A stretch of 64,000 bases of DNA from Collybiopsis luxurians FD-317 M1 (Eukaryota > Basidiomycota > Agaricomycetes > Agaricales > Omphalotaceae): the NCBI GenBank assembly GCA_000827265.1, contig KN834765.1:513590-577589 (forward strand), given 5' to 3'. Below the pieces are notes generated by a model that had not been told where the DNA came from, did not search any database, and saw only the letters and a list, made by a program, of their open reading frames with translations. Shown piece after piece: positions 47,953 through 61,100 of this stretch (positions are counted from its first letter, which is position 1; every line of letters starts with the position of its first letter). The position numbers and the translations under genes are program-made.

Positions 47953-50257
47953 TTATCCTTGATAGGCAAAACTAACGGCACCATACAAACCATCCTCGCG
48001 ACCTAGCATCCCCCGGCCGTAAAGGATCTGAATGTGAACTGTTAGAACAGCAGCAGCTGAAAAAAAAAGCACCGCACCTCCATTTTACGGGCATGCCAAC
48101 CGACACCGCTGCTGACATTGCCGTTAGCATCCGCTAATGCCTCAAACTCCTTCCGCAAAGGATGGCCAGGCTCAAGATCGCGCTTGAGACTAGTTCCTTC
48201 CCCTGGTTGACTGACCCAACCACTTGACGTATCGACATACCAGCCTCTCCCTCCTTTGCTCTTCACAATCCTCCAACTCCCCGCGCCGCTGCCCAGACCG
48301 CTGAGCATGACTTGGGAAAGTTCGACTACTCTGACATTGGTTGGTGCATTGGCCTTCTGAGATAAAGGTGATAGGAGACTGAATGAGAATGGCGGCTTGC
48401 ACAGACGATTGATCAACTGTGAATGCAGAGCGGTGCATGATTGCCGCACAGTTCCTCGGTTTGCTACCGTTCCGGTAACCCCCGGTCGCAAACCACAGTC
48501 AAGCTCGGGAGAGGTGCCCACTAGAGTTAAGACTTCGACACTGGGCGCCTTCGCTAGGACAAAATTCGATATCGCCTTCAGAGAAAGGTCTGGGATATGG
48601 GATATCCCAAGAGAGCGGATCTTTGGAAGAAGTTGGAATGCATCCAATACAGCCCCGGTGAGTGGTGCACTCGATAAATCCAGGTACACCAGATTTCCAC
48701 TTGAAAAACACGGTGCTGATGACACAACATCCTTGAGATCTTGTTCTTCCAACGGAGAGACAAAGGTCATGTCTCCGTAAAGATTCAGCTCCGTCAAATC
48801 GGTCGTCACGGGTGAATCAATTAAGAATGACCGGATGCTTTGACTCGTAAGGCGTACACATCGGCTCAAGGCAAGCGAGCGTAGCCGAACAGTTGACGAT
48901 TCGCCCAGAGCAGCAAGAAGGTCCGGAGATGCGCGAGTTCCGGATAAATCCAGATGAGTAAGAGACGGGAATGCGAGAACGAAGGGAGTGAGGATATGGG
49001 GAAGTACCGACTTCACCCCACGCAGCCCTAGGCGTTGAAGGCCAGGTAAAGAGAATGATTCATCACCAAAACGACGAGCCTCCCTCTCCGATGCTGCTTC
49101 CGCCGGTACTAGGTTGGCAGTGACAAACTCGGAAAGAGCATTTACAAAGACCGCACTAACGCAGCCTGTGAAATCCAAGGCTTCAAGTTCGATGCACTGT
49201 CGTCTTCTTTCCCGATTCTCTTCCTCCACATCGTTAAAATCAACAAGCGCCCGACCACGAGAGGGCCGTCCACGGCCACGCGAAGGTGCCCCTCGTAGCA
49301 AAAGCTCATTGAGCACAGGTAGAGTCAGTGCGCCGTCCATGTACTCGGTAGCTCCGAACACCGTGAGATTGGGCATTTCCTGTACTTGATCTTTAACGAA
49401 GATTCCCGAAAACAAAGAGATCCACTGACCTTAAGAATGGCTTCTACGCGATCTCCGGTAACGAAGCGGCTGTTGGCGCCTTCATCTATGGAACGTCGCA
49501 TGCCAATCGTTCGGAAATGGTTAAAGTCAAGGTGTTGTACAAAACGTCCTGGACGAGGATCACGAGGAACGGGAACTTGGATATGAAACTGTCAGTAAGA
49601 TTTTAAGTGTGGGCCCGGAAACATGTTACCGTATATTCCAGGGGCTCTGCTGTCGAGCACGGTCTGAATGGCATCAGAAATGGTACGAACCAGTTCCCAG
49701 CGAGCGGGACTCTTGCTCTTTGTCCTTAATCTCCTGGGGCTTGGTTCACGAGAGGCAACCGGGGAAAGAAGTTCAAGAGGAATTGATTCGTCGGGAGGCA
49801 GAGCAATGGACTCTATGACAGTTGCATGGAGCTCCTTTTCTGCGACATGGTCGACGACAAAATTGGGAGATGTGGATCTCAACGCAGCTTTCGTCGCAGC
49901 TTTAACTGTTTTCTCCATCACTTGATCCACGGTCTCATCTTCAAGGTCCCATGCAATTTCATCCACTAGGGATAGCCAGGAACGGGGAAGGCGAACTTCG
50001 AGCTTGCGCCACAGCCAGGGCTTTGCAGCTTCGTACCATGCGTGATTTACAAGACAAAGACTAGCAAGGCTGTGCCGGGAGTCCTGCTCAGGCCAGTACG
50101 CAGGGGGAAGGGTGGAGGGGAGAGATACGGGTACGCCGTACTCTGCTATGATGAGAGGGTCCAAGGAAGATTGGGATTGGGGAAGACAGGCAGAGTAAAC
50201 ATATGCGCAAATCCTTGATAGCAGTTCCAAAGGATAGTCGTTGACGGTTGAGGACAT
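47953..50257 (-). CDS. F-box / leucine-rich-repeat-like protein
   Basis: The start is at 50257 (MSSTVNDYPLELLSRICAYV), and the stop at 47953-47955 follows a last exon ILYGRGMLGREDGLYGAVSF. There are three or four introns. The N-terminus is an F-box-like helix set (YPLELLSRICAYVY, LASLCLVNHAWYEAAKPWLW), which would bind Skp1 in an SCF ubiquitin ligase. An acidic Ser/Pro region follows, then irregular LRRs (LTHLDLSGTRASPDLLAAL, LRSLALSRCVRLTSQSI, LVYLDLSSAPLTGAV). A Gly/Arg patch (RGRGRPSRGRAL) sits inside the repeats. The substrate is unknown. Confidence 0.82.
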
Positions 50258-52700
50258 AATATTGTGTGAAGGGGGTTTCTACGAAATTCCAAAGGCGATG
50301 TCATGGTCTTTTAAATATGCGATCACTCCCGGCAGGCAAAATGTTTTAAGTCCCAATTTTGGACTGCGGCATCGATTCCTTGGCTCAGGTTAGCTTGCAC
50401 TCTTGATCTCCCTTTGCGGTCTCGCATCTGGTGCCTGTGGTGATCATTCCGCGAACCTTCCTCTCTCTTCAACCTGAACCTGAAGCCTTGAGGCCCAACT
50501 CGGGGATTTCCAAACTGCTACTCCGGTCAAGCTCCGAACAGCCTCTAATTCAAGTTGACCGCTAAGGTCTCGTCAAAACGTTTGCCAACTCTTCAATACA
50601 TTCCAATTGCTTTTACGAAAATATCTTCACCCTCTGCAGGAGAATATTTTTGGCCACAACTTTCTTTAGACTTACATTAATACTACCCATCAAACAAAGC
50701 TTCTATGAAGTTGTTTAGATACTGTCGACTCGTAAGTCGTATGGGCACCTGCTGACCCGGAACCTCTACAGGTTTCGATCCGATGTGTTTTGACAACATA
50801 ACGACGGCATACTGCATGATCAACTCAAAAGTCATCTGTTAGAATCTTTCAGGTATTGAAATTCTTCCAACAGAATGGGTTAATGTTGCATAAAAGTACC
50901 TCATACACAGGCCCATACTTTCTTTCACGTTTGACACGCACGAGCATCCCTACGTCAGAGAATCATCCTTCGTCGAATATTCTCCATCTCGCGCAATACA
51001 GTGTTTTTGATTTCCTGAGCCGATCCTGCATCCGAATATTCAGGCATTCTTGTGTGTGCGACAGAATGCGGCGGGAATTTTACTTTTAATTTCTGAAGGT
51101 CCTTCCGTGTCTGTATAATTCTGTGAGTACCAACGTGCTCCCAAATTGGATCATTCATTCTGAAGCGCTACGTGACTAACTTCTTAAAGAAATTTCAAAC
51201 ATTCAGTTAGGCAATCAGCTCCGCTGCATCTTCAAGTAAAAGATTCTGATGCCCCGTACCTGCCGCACCGATCGTTTAACTTCGCCGACTCCAGAATCTA
51301 CTACAACAGGTCATTCATGTAGCTACGTCTAGCGCTGTCGCTTTCAGTAAATACGACAAGCGCAGATACGCTGCTTCGACTCGCTAGACTCTTCCCTTTA
51401 AAAGTTCCGTCGCCTGGCTAACGTAGAGGTAATCCGACGAAATATGTGGGAATGCATTTTTTGCTGCTCTAACCCAATGCCCAAGTTAGGTCTCTTTCCT
51501 CATTCGTTCTACAGACTACTGCTCCCAGGTTCCATACTCAGCTCCCGCAGACTTGGTGGCTAATTCTCCCTCCATTCACACCCCCCAGTGCTAGCAAGGC
51601 CAATAGCTCAATTGGCCACGCGCTCCGCCCCTAATGAGTTATGTTCTGGCACATTTCTGAATGGTCGAGCCCCGTTTAGTCAAATGGATCCTTGGCGAAC
51701 GATGGTGTGCCATGGGTCGGAGCTGCTCAGGTGAGGATGGGCCGCCAAATGCCTGCCTGCCTCTGTGCAACCAATCCTATGCATCACACCATCGTGCATC
51801 AGTCCTTGACAAAGTCAAATTGCTGCTACCCTTGCTTTTCCCGGTCTCGCGCCTCAATTCGTTGCGAATATGATGGTCTTCCGTCTCTTGACTTGAAAGG
51901 GAACCTATGCCTGTATAGACCTTCCCTGCCCATACTTACTCTCGTGAGTCGTTGGCACTTCTATTTATCTAGTTGCTTGTTGGCGCATGGCTTAACAGAA
52001 TTATCACTAATACAAGGCCAAAATTGCTTGCGGCGTTTACTCCCGTGAGGAAATGCCATGGATACACCTATGATTAAGAGGTATATTCAGGAATGCGAGT
52101 ATCGAATGTTCAGCGGAGGAATAGAGAAGTCGGACGCGAGTAAGATGATATTTATTTAGGACTTCCTATGTACTCTGACATTCAGCCGTGCCCATAGTAA
52201 ATTTAAGTCCCCTTGCTGGATAAAAATATAATTATGAGTCCAATATACCTGCAAGGTCCAATTCTGTCACTCCAATCAAGAACAATCAGTTAGTTGCCGA
52301 CAGCCTGCTGTACAATTACCAGGTGTGTTGTAAGTGAAGTCTTAAGAAGAAAGATCTCAGCCTACAGCCGCGGAACAAACACCTCCACTATTGAGATACG
52401 CACACGGCGCAGCGTCCATCCTATTCTTGTCGCCTCGGACATGTAGAGTACAGAAGAATACAGATATGTACACACGGTGACCAGTGGAACCTCGAATTGA
52501 AAACTGTAGCGACGCACTTAAAGGTCTAGAAGGTATGTGTTATCCATTGTCAAAGTTAAAGGAGAAGATACACAATATTACGAATTTTGAGAAGAACTAG
52601 CAATACAAAAATATAGCAACATGAAGCTATACTTTAGAATATATTTGTACAACAAGAATCCTAAGCAACAAACTAAACGACAAACCAAAATGCCCCAAAG
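50258..52700. other. Gene-poor interval, 2.4 kb
   Basis: This is the longest stretch without a supported gene. Stop codons are frequent in all frames, base composition is AT-rich, and no splice-consistent coding pattern appears. One tRNA-like fragment lies inside (listed separately). A decayed transposon could fill it; I see no terminal repeats or transposase motif. Confidence 0.6.
51590..51680 (+). repeat. tRNA-like fragment with Pol III A- and B-box resemblance
   Basis: TAGCTCAATTGG at 51604-51615 matches the A-box consensus at 11 of 12 positions. GGTCGAGCCCCG at 51663-51674 resembles a B box with one T missing. The 48-base gap between the boxes suits a tRNA or a tRNA-derived SINE head. 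No cloverleaf can be closed, so this is a decayed tRNA or SINE relic at best. Confidence 0.35.
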
Positions 52701-54357
52701 TCAAGATCCCTGATTCCGCCTCGACCAAGAGAGGCTTAAAATCCCTACCACGCCAACAACAACAAGTGCCGTACCAGCACCGACGAGACCAGGTATTAGC
52801 ATATACCATCCATCATCACCCGATGTCTTCCCTACTAAAGCACTCTGGCTATTCTCTTCATGCTCGCGAGCAAAATCTTCCTTCTGCTTCCGTCGCCTAG
52901 TCCCTGCGCGCGCGCCTGTCAGGCTATCTGTACGATGCGCACCATCCAAGTCTATCGATGGCATTTGCATCTCGATCTCCAGAGTCAGCTCCTCCGCCGA
53001 GCTCGGGCCAGAAAGAGGTAACACTGGTATGTCCAAGCCCAGTTCTCTTGCCCGATCGAAAAATCTAGATGCTGCAACGCGATCCCTTCTCCAAGCTTCT
53101 GTTCCTCCGCCTCCCATAATACTTCCATAAGGCTGCAGTGGCATCCGAATTGAAGCCAGGCTGGAGTGGGAAGAAGAGACCAAACCAGACGCTGAACCTT
53201 CGAGAAATAGCATACCTGCTTCAACATACAACCGAGCTAATCCAGAGCGGCCACCTATGCCCTGAAAGTAGAACGCCTGGGTACCACGCTGCAAATCACC
53301 ACCACTGACTTGTACATTATCTGGCATGCTATACGAAGAATGGATTGGGAAATAACATGAGACAAGTTTCATAGTGGCAGTCGGTACACGAGCAAAGTGC
53401 CAGGCGCGCAAGAAAAATTCGAATGCCTCTTCGCTGTCTTTCTTTATATCGAGCAATTCCAGTGCGACCAGTGTGAGACTGGTCGGGTCCATGTTATATT
53501 TTTGTTCGACATCGACGCTCACTAAGGAATCAGGATATCCAACCGATGACTCTGGGACAGGGCCCACTATGAGCGAAGGCCATATGACAGGCTGGGACTT
53601 CTCCAGATGGAGGGTAAGAAGCTTTCCGCTATAACCATCAGTTGTTAAATGGTTCGAAGAGTCAAGTGACGCAAATGAAGAGGACGAGGACGGTATACTA
53701 TGTCGACGAGAGGCAGGCTGAAGGAGTTGGTGCCGCAAATTGAAACTGCGTTCTGATGAAAGGGAAGGGGAGGAGCTGAGGGCGGGGGATGGTAGAGCAT
53801 CATGGTTTTCGAGGGAAACAGCAAAGCTGCTGGAGATTTCGGGGTCGGAGATGAATGCATAAGATGAGTGGGTAGAAGCAGATGTTGCAGATGTTACAGA
53901 AGTCGTAGAAGTCGTGCGTTCACGTTGAAGTGGGCGTAATGGAAGGGGCTGCGCCTCTAGCTGCCATGACGAGGCAATGGGATCGACCTGGCCGTACAAT
54001 TGACCCTTAAGCCATGGGGTGAGCAGGACGACTTATGCTAAAGTAAAGTGAAGTTTACTTTTATCATGGAAGCCTGACCAGAAATGCCAGCAATAACATA
54101 GTTTTGCTCGATAGCGACAGAAACGTCTTCTTCTGTGGTTTCAAATGGGACCATGAGCAGAACTGTAGCCTGTGAAGGACGTGAAAGGCACCATAATCAA
54201 AGACTAGATAGATTACTGACTTGGTCGTGCGATTGATGCCAACTGTACGGCGAATATCTCCATTCCTGCTGGCGCTCCATGGCATGAACGGTGTGGAAGA
54301 AGTAGAAGGAATGAGGCTCAAGTCTGACTCGGCGGACGGACGCGTGCAATGATTCAT
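52701..54357 (-). CDS. CS-domain (Hsp20-like) protein with C-terminal transmembrane anchor
   Basis: The start at 54357 gives MNHCTRPSAESDLSLIPSTS. Two introns join VGINRTTKS to ATVLLMVPFETTEEDVSVAI, then QASMIK to GQLYGQVDPIASSWQLE. The pattern of beta strands with ITVxVP, IxAG and GxLYxxV...SSWxLE is that of a CS/p23/NudC-type domain. Ser-rich linkers and a helical repeat-like region (SLTLVALELLDIKKDSEEAF, GGRSGLARLYVEAG) that resembles Sel1/TPR follow. After a basic stretch (ARAGTRRRKQKEDF) the protein ends in one hydrophobic helix (WYMLIPGLVGAGTALVVVGV) and a short polar tail. This would be a tail-anchored protein of ER or mitochondrial outer membrane. A co-chaperone role is inferred. Confidence 0.75.
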
Positions 54358-54512
54358 TCAGTGCAGCACAGCCGATCACACAACACGGGCCGGCTTCCGT
54401 TCATTGAGCTCGCTCTCTGAGGAATGTACTCGCATACTATGTACAGTCTAAATATTACCGCAAAGTTTCAAAAATTATGATATAGGTACAACTAGCTGGT
54501 AATACAACGCTT

Positions 54513-57491
54513 TCAAGCCTGAATATTCCATGTCAGTCAAAGACTAACCCATTTGTGACGATGCACTCACAAGATAGTTATATGATTTACGATCCTCGCA
54601 TCGCTCCAAGTACTCTCTCTGCAGCATGTTGAGTAACATAATGACACCGCATCCGAAATTAAAACTTACTTCAATCAACCCCTCGATCCGTTTCTTTATA
54701 ATGAGCGGGTTCGGCTGGAATCGATTTGCTAAAAGTCGCGTTACTTCGTTGACCAAATCGTTATGTGTCATATGCTTGCGATCTTTCATTATCCTAACTA
54801 TACAGGCCTAGAGAACGATCAGAAATAACTTCAGAAGCGAGAAACAGGGTACTTACTTCAATTTGATGTCGCCTCTCCTCATCAATCCGATCGTGAGTTT
54901 CTTTTGATTCCTCTCCGCTTTCTACCTTTGACGATACGGTGTTAATTTTAATTTTTTGCAAAGGGGCAGTGAAACCACTGTTGAATGAAAACGAATCGTT
55001 GGTTTGGACATCACGACTTGGTGGATGCTTTTTTAATATTTTGTATTTTGCGCACGCCAATGATTGTAAGTGCCGCTGAAGATCTGCATGATCTAATGCA
55101 GTCGCTTGTTGGATCTCCTACAAGTGTTCCAGGTCATTGCCTTCGAACAGACATAACGGACATAAAGCTTGCCTCATAGGTAAGAAACTCTTCTTCGCCC
55201 AATTCCTCGAATAGCAACAGGATGACAAGAGCAGATGTGGTTACATTTACATCGTGCTTTCTACTCTTGAACGCCACTCGTACATCGGCATTTCCCAAAG
55301 AGGATTGCCAGGTGAGACGACGACCAGAGTGTCGGGACAAATAGAATCGTTCAAAGGGCTTCTGGGCGTCCAATAGCTGCTGCGGAAGGTTACAGGGTGA
55401 CGAAGAATGTGTCATTGGCCAAAAAGTCGATGTCATAACAATGACAGAAAGGTCGATAGTGGGAGGAGGCTACTCGGAGGATGAGTAGAAACTCCAGGGA
55501 AAAAAACATTGACGTACTGATGATGATTTGGAAAGGTGATCCTTGAACGCCTGCATAGTATCCGCCGATATTTTGATGTCATGGAACATCCCTTCTAATT
55601 TCTGAGTAAACTGGTATCCACACTCGACCTTGAGTTTTGCCAACATTCCTCGTTCTGCATCGTCCGAAACTGATCTGGCCTGTAATAAACGCTTAGCTAG
55701 ATGGTTCTTGTAGTATCTTTCGAAGACGTCCTTCTCGGTAAGGAATCGGAAGACGGTGATGGTCTTTTCCAAAACAATATCAACTTCAGAATCACTTTTC
55801 TAGAAGTAAAAAGCAAGTCAGAATCCGTCGTTAGGCGAGACCAGTAGGACTTGCCCCCTTTAGACCTCTCTTGAGATGATCATCGATGAACAATGAGATG
55901 AACTCTGCGCATTTATCGTTACCATTTACAGAGGATTCAAAAGCCTGATATAGAGATAAGTCAGTGAGATTGACGAAGCAGAGCCATATTCACCTCGTTC
56001 ATTGTAGCTTCAATTTGTTTATTATTATCAAAAGATTTCCTCCACAGAGTGTCCATTTTATCCTTCAGATTGAGGATATCCTGCACCCATTTCAACGCCG
56101 CAGTCAGGGTCTGCTGCCCGGTGGTGCTACGGCCCTTTCCTTTGTCTCCGGAGCCGGTATCTTTTGGCGGCATGTTGATTCCACCGGAGCCAGCGTCCAC
56201 TCCTACAGAAAGTTGATTGATGTCTCGGCCTCTTCGGGAGATTGAGGTCTTGAGGGCTCTCTGAAGACTTGGAATTCCCCTGGTAACAGCACTGAAAAGA
56301 CGGTATAGACGGGCTAGATCATCAAATTTATCCAAGTCTATCAGTGTCTCGAAGCCCGAGTTCGAGTTGGGCATTGCAAGAATGGCTTCAAGGTGGTCGG
56401 TCAGAAGATGATTTTGAAGTATTCGTATTAACGGTTCGCCAGTCTTTCTGGACAGATAATAGTGGGTACGCGATTCCTCGGATTCGAGCCGAGATTCGAC
56501 CTAGGGTATATAAGCAACTTTCAGTGAAAAGAGTATAGGATGAACCTTTGCCAAGTATTCCGCAGTATTGCACGTTTCAAGGAGAGTGTTGCCGTAGGAT
56601 TTATAGAATGCTTCACTTTCATCCAGCAATACTGGTTCTAAGTCTTGTTTGTAAACCGTTTGAGACCCATCTTCAGTATACAGGCTCAGCAAGACGTCAA
56701 CGCAGCCTTTGACAGCGGAGCGGTTGATTGTATAACCTTCCCGTTCGTACTGAATCTGGCTCAAAATTGCAGTCAAAATCCGGTCTTTGATAGGAGGGCA
56801 AAGAATGTGTTTAAGAAAGAGATCGAGTCCAGTTTCCCAAGTCTCAGGAACCTCGGCAGCTTTGGTATACATTCGATCCTGGAGAGAGGATGAGACAACC
56901 AGGAAACTAGGGGAGGGTTACTAACAACGCACCATATACTTGAGAATCTGGCCCAATTTTGTCATGTTACTCGTATGATCGTCCCATACATTCCTCAAAG
57001 CCTTTAGAAGCAGCTCGTTCTCCTGACTCCTCTGCATAGAATCGCCGCCGCGTGCAGTTGTAGGAAATGTAGATTGGATCTGTTCCTTGGCCAATCTGTC
57101 CAAGTGTTCTGCGACGATTTGTTTCATGCCACGATAGAGTATATCGCCGCTTTTGTATAGAACCAAATTGTATGCATAGCGGTGATTTTCTTCGAAGGAA
57201 AGATTTGAAGCGTTGTGATTCAAGATTTCCTTGATATTCTTGGACAAGTTTGACCAAGTCTGGTCTATACTGACATCTGGGCCGTGCTTTTAATTATTAG
57301 AAGATTTTCATCACAATTCAAGACACCAAGTGCATACTTTCTTAGGCGGTTTCTAGGAAAGTGATGAGAGCTCGGTCGATGATCTAACATACAACTTACA
57401 ATCTTGGGCTTGATTCCTCGGCGAGGTGCTAAAGTGGCGTCGCTGAGAACCCCTGGACTGATTCCAAGCTCTCTTCCTTACCTGTAGCCAT
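54513..57491 (-). CDS. cul3: Cullin-3, scaffold of BTB-type ubiquitin ligases
   Basis: The start is at 57491. Small first exons give [18 protein letters not shown], then [20 protein letters not shown]. About twelve introns follow. Cullin repeats contain [20 protein letters not shown] and [20 protein letters not shown]. The cullin homology domain has [21 protein letters not shown] and [19 protein letters not shown]. The C-terminal winged helix has [20 protein letters not shown] residues and the Nedd8 site lysine (IVRIMKDRK), ending [17 protein letters not shown]. The last coding exon contributes only Ala and stop, at 54513-54518. CUL3 joins BTB adaptors to Rbx1. It is divergent from the RecQ gene. 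Confidence 0.95.
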
Positions 57492-58154
57492 GATTTCAGC
57501 CAAAAATATCACTGGCGATGACTTGGATCAGTACACGCTGCAAAGCCAGGGGTTTCTCGGAATGTACAAGGACGTGGTAAGAGTGGTGCACGTGCACTAA
57601 TAGCAAGACGCGGTCATGGTCGTTTACGACTGGAATTGTTTAAAAAACTTTGAAGTGACTCTCACGTCCAGTACTACTTAGAAGCTCAGCAATTGCGACC
57701 TGATATGTCTAGATACTGGGGACCTCACTTGCGGTAGCTTCTTCAGTTACACTGGAAACAACGACGACGACGACGAGAATGAGTTATTCTCAGCTTAGCT
57801 CGCGTGGCAGAAGTTGTTCTGAATAACAGTGATGAGACATCGAAATCATGATGCACCGGTACCTTTCTGATTAGCCACTTCTTGACCCCAAAAGTTTGGC
57901 GTCTTTTCATTTCCATTGATAAACTTGTTTAATGTATTTCAACCAAAATTGGCCAGGATTTTACATATTGTCATTTTACTGTTAATCGTCTGCATTCAAA
58001 TATTGAGCTCATACTAGGAGGAAGGTATACGGCAATTATCAGCAGGATGTCCAGCCTGAGGGGTCTCTGGACCAAACAACTACAAGCGAGTACGCCCACG
58101 TGATCAATCACGGAAATTGGACTGGAATCAAATTATGTTTGCATTTATACTCTC
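57492..58154. other. Divergent promoter region between cul3 and recQ
   Basis: This 663-base gap serves two outward-facing genes. It contains a short ACG/GAC triplet run at about 57760-57777 and otherwise AT-rich sequence with no exon I can support. Confidence 0.55.
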
Positions 58155-61100
58155 ATGTCCACTGGCCCAAGGAATAATCTAGACGACGTTCTTCAAAAGA
58201 AACGAAGCAATTCTAGCTTAAACATATCTGCATCCACTCATACTCTCAAATCCAAGGTTTGTGTTTTCCAAGTTCTTCAACGCATTACACTCACTCGAGG
58301 ACAGAACAAATTTAAACCTGCAACCTCGTCCTCAGCTTCCACTTCTAATACACCGTGTAAGAACATATTCTACTGAATGTTATACTAGCCACTTAAATAA
58401 ATCTTCCTCTTTTGAAGCTATAGCTGTCCCAGTACAATCCTTCCGCACACCGGTGCCACCCAAATCCAAATCAAACACGTCTGCATCTCGCGAGATTATA
58501 GATCTATCTTTACCGAGTCCGCCTTCCAAACGTCACCTAGACACCAGTGATGATGCTCCTTTCAAACGACGGAGAAGCAGTATATCGGACGACAAGGAAA
58601 ACTTGGCATTAGGATCTACGTCTATGGGTGGCACAATAAAGGGAAAAGGGAAGGGGAAAGAGGTCAATACCGAATTAGACCTCAAAGTCATTGAGCCCCA
58701 AGGTGATCCTGTTCCAAAGCGATACCGCAACAACCCCTTTGACCGAATCGACGTCGATTTTCCTTCTTTTCGACGAGATCCCACGAAGCCTCAATCCCCC
58801 TCACTGAACCACAACGACTTGGAATCGGTACGTTGTTTTGATCATACTCTCATTTCATTGTTAACTTGGTTTGTTGTATTAGAAAACCGTACCTGAACTT
58901 CGCGGTCTACTTCAATTTGTCCTGTCCCTTCAACGTGATAACAGTGCCCTGATAACCAGGTATCGAAATTTGCAAGATCTCAAGACTGACATCATTACGC
59001 TGGAGGGTATTGAGTGAGTATTTGTCGCCAGGATCAGTTGTCGACGCTCACACTTTTTGAGATCGCTTTTGAATGGCCGGATAAATGCAATTCGCAAAAC
59101 GCTGGACTCTAAAGATTGCGAAGACAATCCCGCAGTAACAACTTCGCCTTATTTTGCTGCATCCAGTGCTAGTTCCTCATCATTCAATTCTTTTCACGGT
59201 CCCTCTAGTGACACCCTACATTCGACTTCTGATCCCATCATGGACTCTCCTGACGATGAAATGGAGGATATTGAAGTTGAACCGAGGGAAGATGCTCCCA
59301 ATAGTGACGATGTATATTGGGGTCCCGAGGATGATATCGATTATGATGATCCAGCGCTGGATGCTGTACTCAATGCTTCATTCTCAAACGCGAACAAATC
59401 ACTCACAGACGTCCCCAGGACTACAGAGGTAGCGCTTGATCATACCATCTTCAAGAGTAGCGCCTATTACTCTGAAGTTATGCGAAATCTCAAGCGCGTG
59501 TTTCGGCTAGAGAACTTCCGGCAGAACCAGCTGGAGGCCATTCTTGCTGCTATGGAGGGACGGGACGTATTCGTTCTTATGCCTACAGGGGGCGGTAAAA
59601 GTCTTTGCTATCAGCTTCCTGCGGTCTGTACTGGCGGTTCAACGAAAGGTGTCACTGTTGTAGTTTCTCCCTTGCTCTCTCTCATGACTAACCAAGTCGC
59701 TGCGCTGCGAGAGAAGCATGTGGATGTTTTGGTCTGGAATTCGGAGACAGTCGATCATGGAGATGTAATGAGACGACTTCGAGGATATCCTAAACCCAGT
59801 CTCCTCTACGTCTCACCCGAAAAGGTCAAAGATAGTGGAGCCCTTAGATCGATATTCGGGGATCTGTATCGAGCAGGAGATTTGGCGCGTTTTGTGGTTG
59901 ATGAAGCGCACTGTATCTCTACTTGGGGGCATGATTTCCGTGAAGCCGTAAGTTTTTTGACGTTCTTGTAACTGGTTCTCTCTCAATATTTTCTTGGTCA
60001 GTATCAATGTCTTGACACCCTTCGCAAAGATTATCCCAAAGTGCCGATCATGGCTTTGACAGCTACTGCGAACCAAATCATGGTTGACGACATTAAGGAT
60101 CGGCTGAAGTTGAGCAATTGCGCTTTCTTCAAGCAATCCTTCAACCGGGTCAACCTCAACTATCTCATTCTTGATAAGAAGGTCAAAGTTCTTGAAGACA
60201 TCTACAATTTCATCAGTTCCAAGCATCGCGGCGAAACCGGAATCATCTATTGTCTTGGTCGAGAGAAATGCGAGAAAGTTGCAGAGCAGCTCCGGAGGAA
60301 AGGTTTGAGGGCGAAGCATTTCCATGCTCTGATGGCCCCAGCAGAGAAGGAGCAGGTTTTACAGGAATGGCAATCGGACCGAATTCAGATTGTGGTCGCT
60401 ACAGTAATACATTCGTTCCTTTCTTAAACCCTTGCTGATCTATGTTCTTCAGATTGCTTTTGGGATGGGCATAGACAAACCAAATGGTGAGGCGTCCCAC
60501 ACTGACTATTTAAGTGGACTGACGACAGTACGGTATACAGTCCGCTTTGTGATACACCATGATCTTCCGAAATCTCTTGACGGGTAAGATTTAGTCTGGA
60601 TCACTTTGTTCGTAATCTGAACACCTCGTCTGATAGCTACTATCAAGAAACGGGTTCGTTTTTCTTTCTTTTCCTCGCCAATTTCTGAAACAACCTGTAG
60701 GAAGAGCTGGACGTGATCAGCAGCCTGCTGATTGTCTGCTATGTACGTCTCTCGCATCTGATTTTACGTCCCCGTTTGAATGGGCCACTTCCTACAGTTT
60801 ACAGCTATCGTGACTATAAGATAATCATCAAGATGATCAACAACCCTAGAAATGGCGAAGAACTGTCTACCCCCGAAGCTCGGAAACGGCAAGAACAGCA
60901 AGTGAGAAATGTTGTGGAATACTGCTTGAACGTATCGGATTGTCGCCGAGTGCAGCTGCTCCAATTTTTCAACGAGAAGTTTGACCGCCGTCAGTGTCAC
61001 CAGTTTTGCGACAATTGCAGTCACTCTGTGGAGATGAATGAACATGATTTGACGGAGGAGTCTAAGGAAATTATTAGTCTTGCTCAACACCTGCATTCTC

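Noticed and set aside
57760..57777. ACG triplet run
   Set aside because: It has about six units only and is non-coding in the cul3-recQ promoter. It is ordinary microsatellite sequence.
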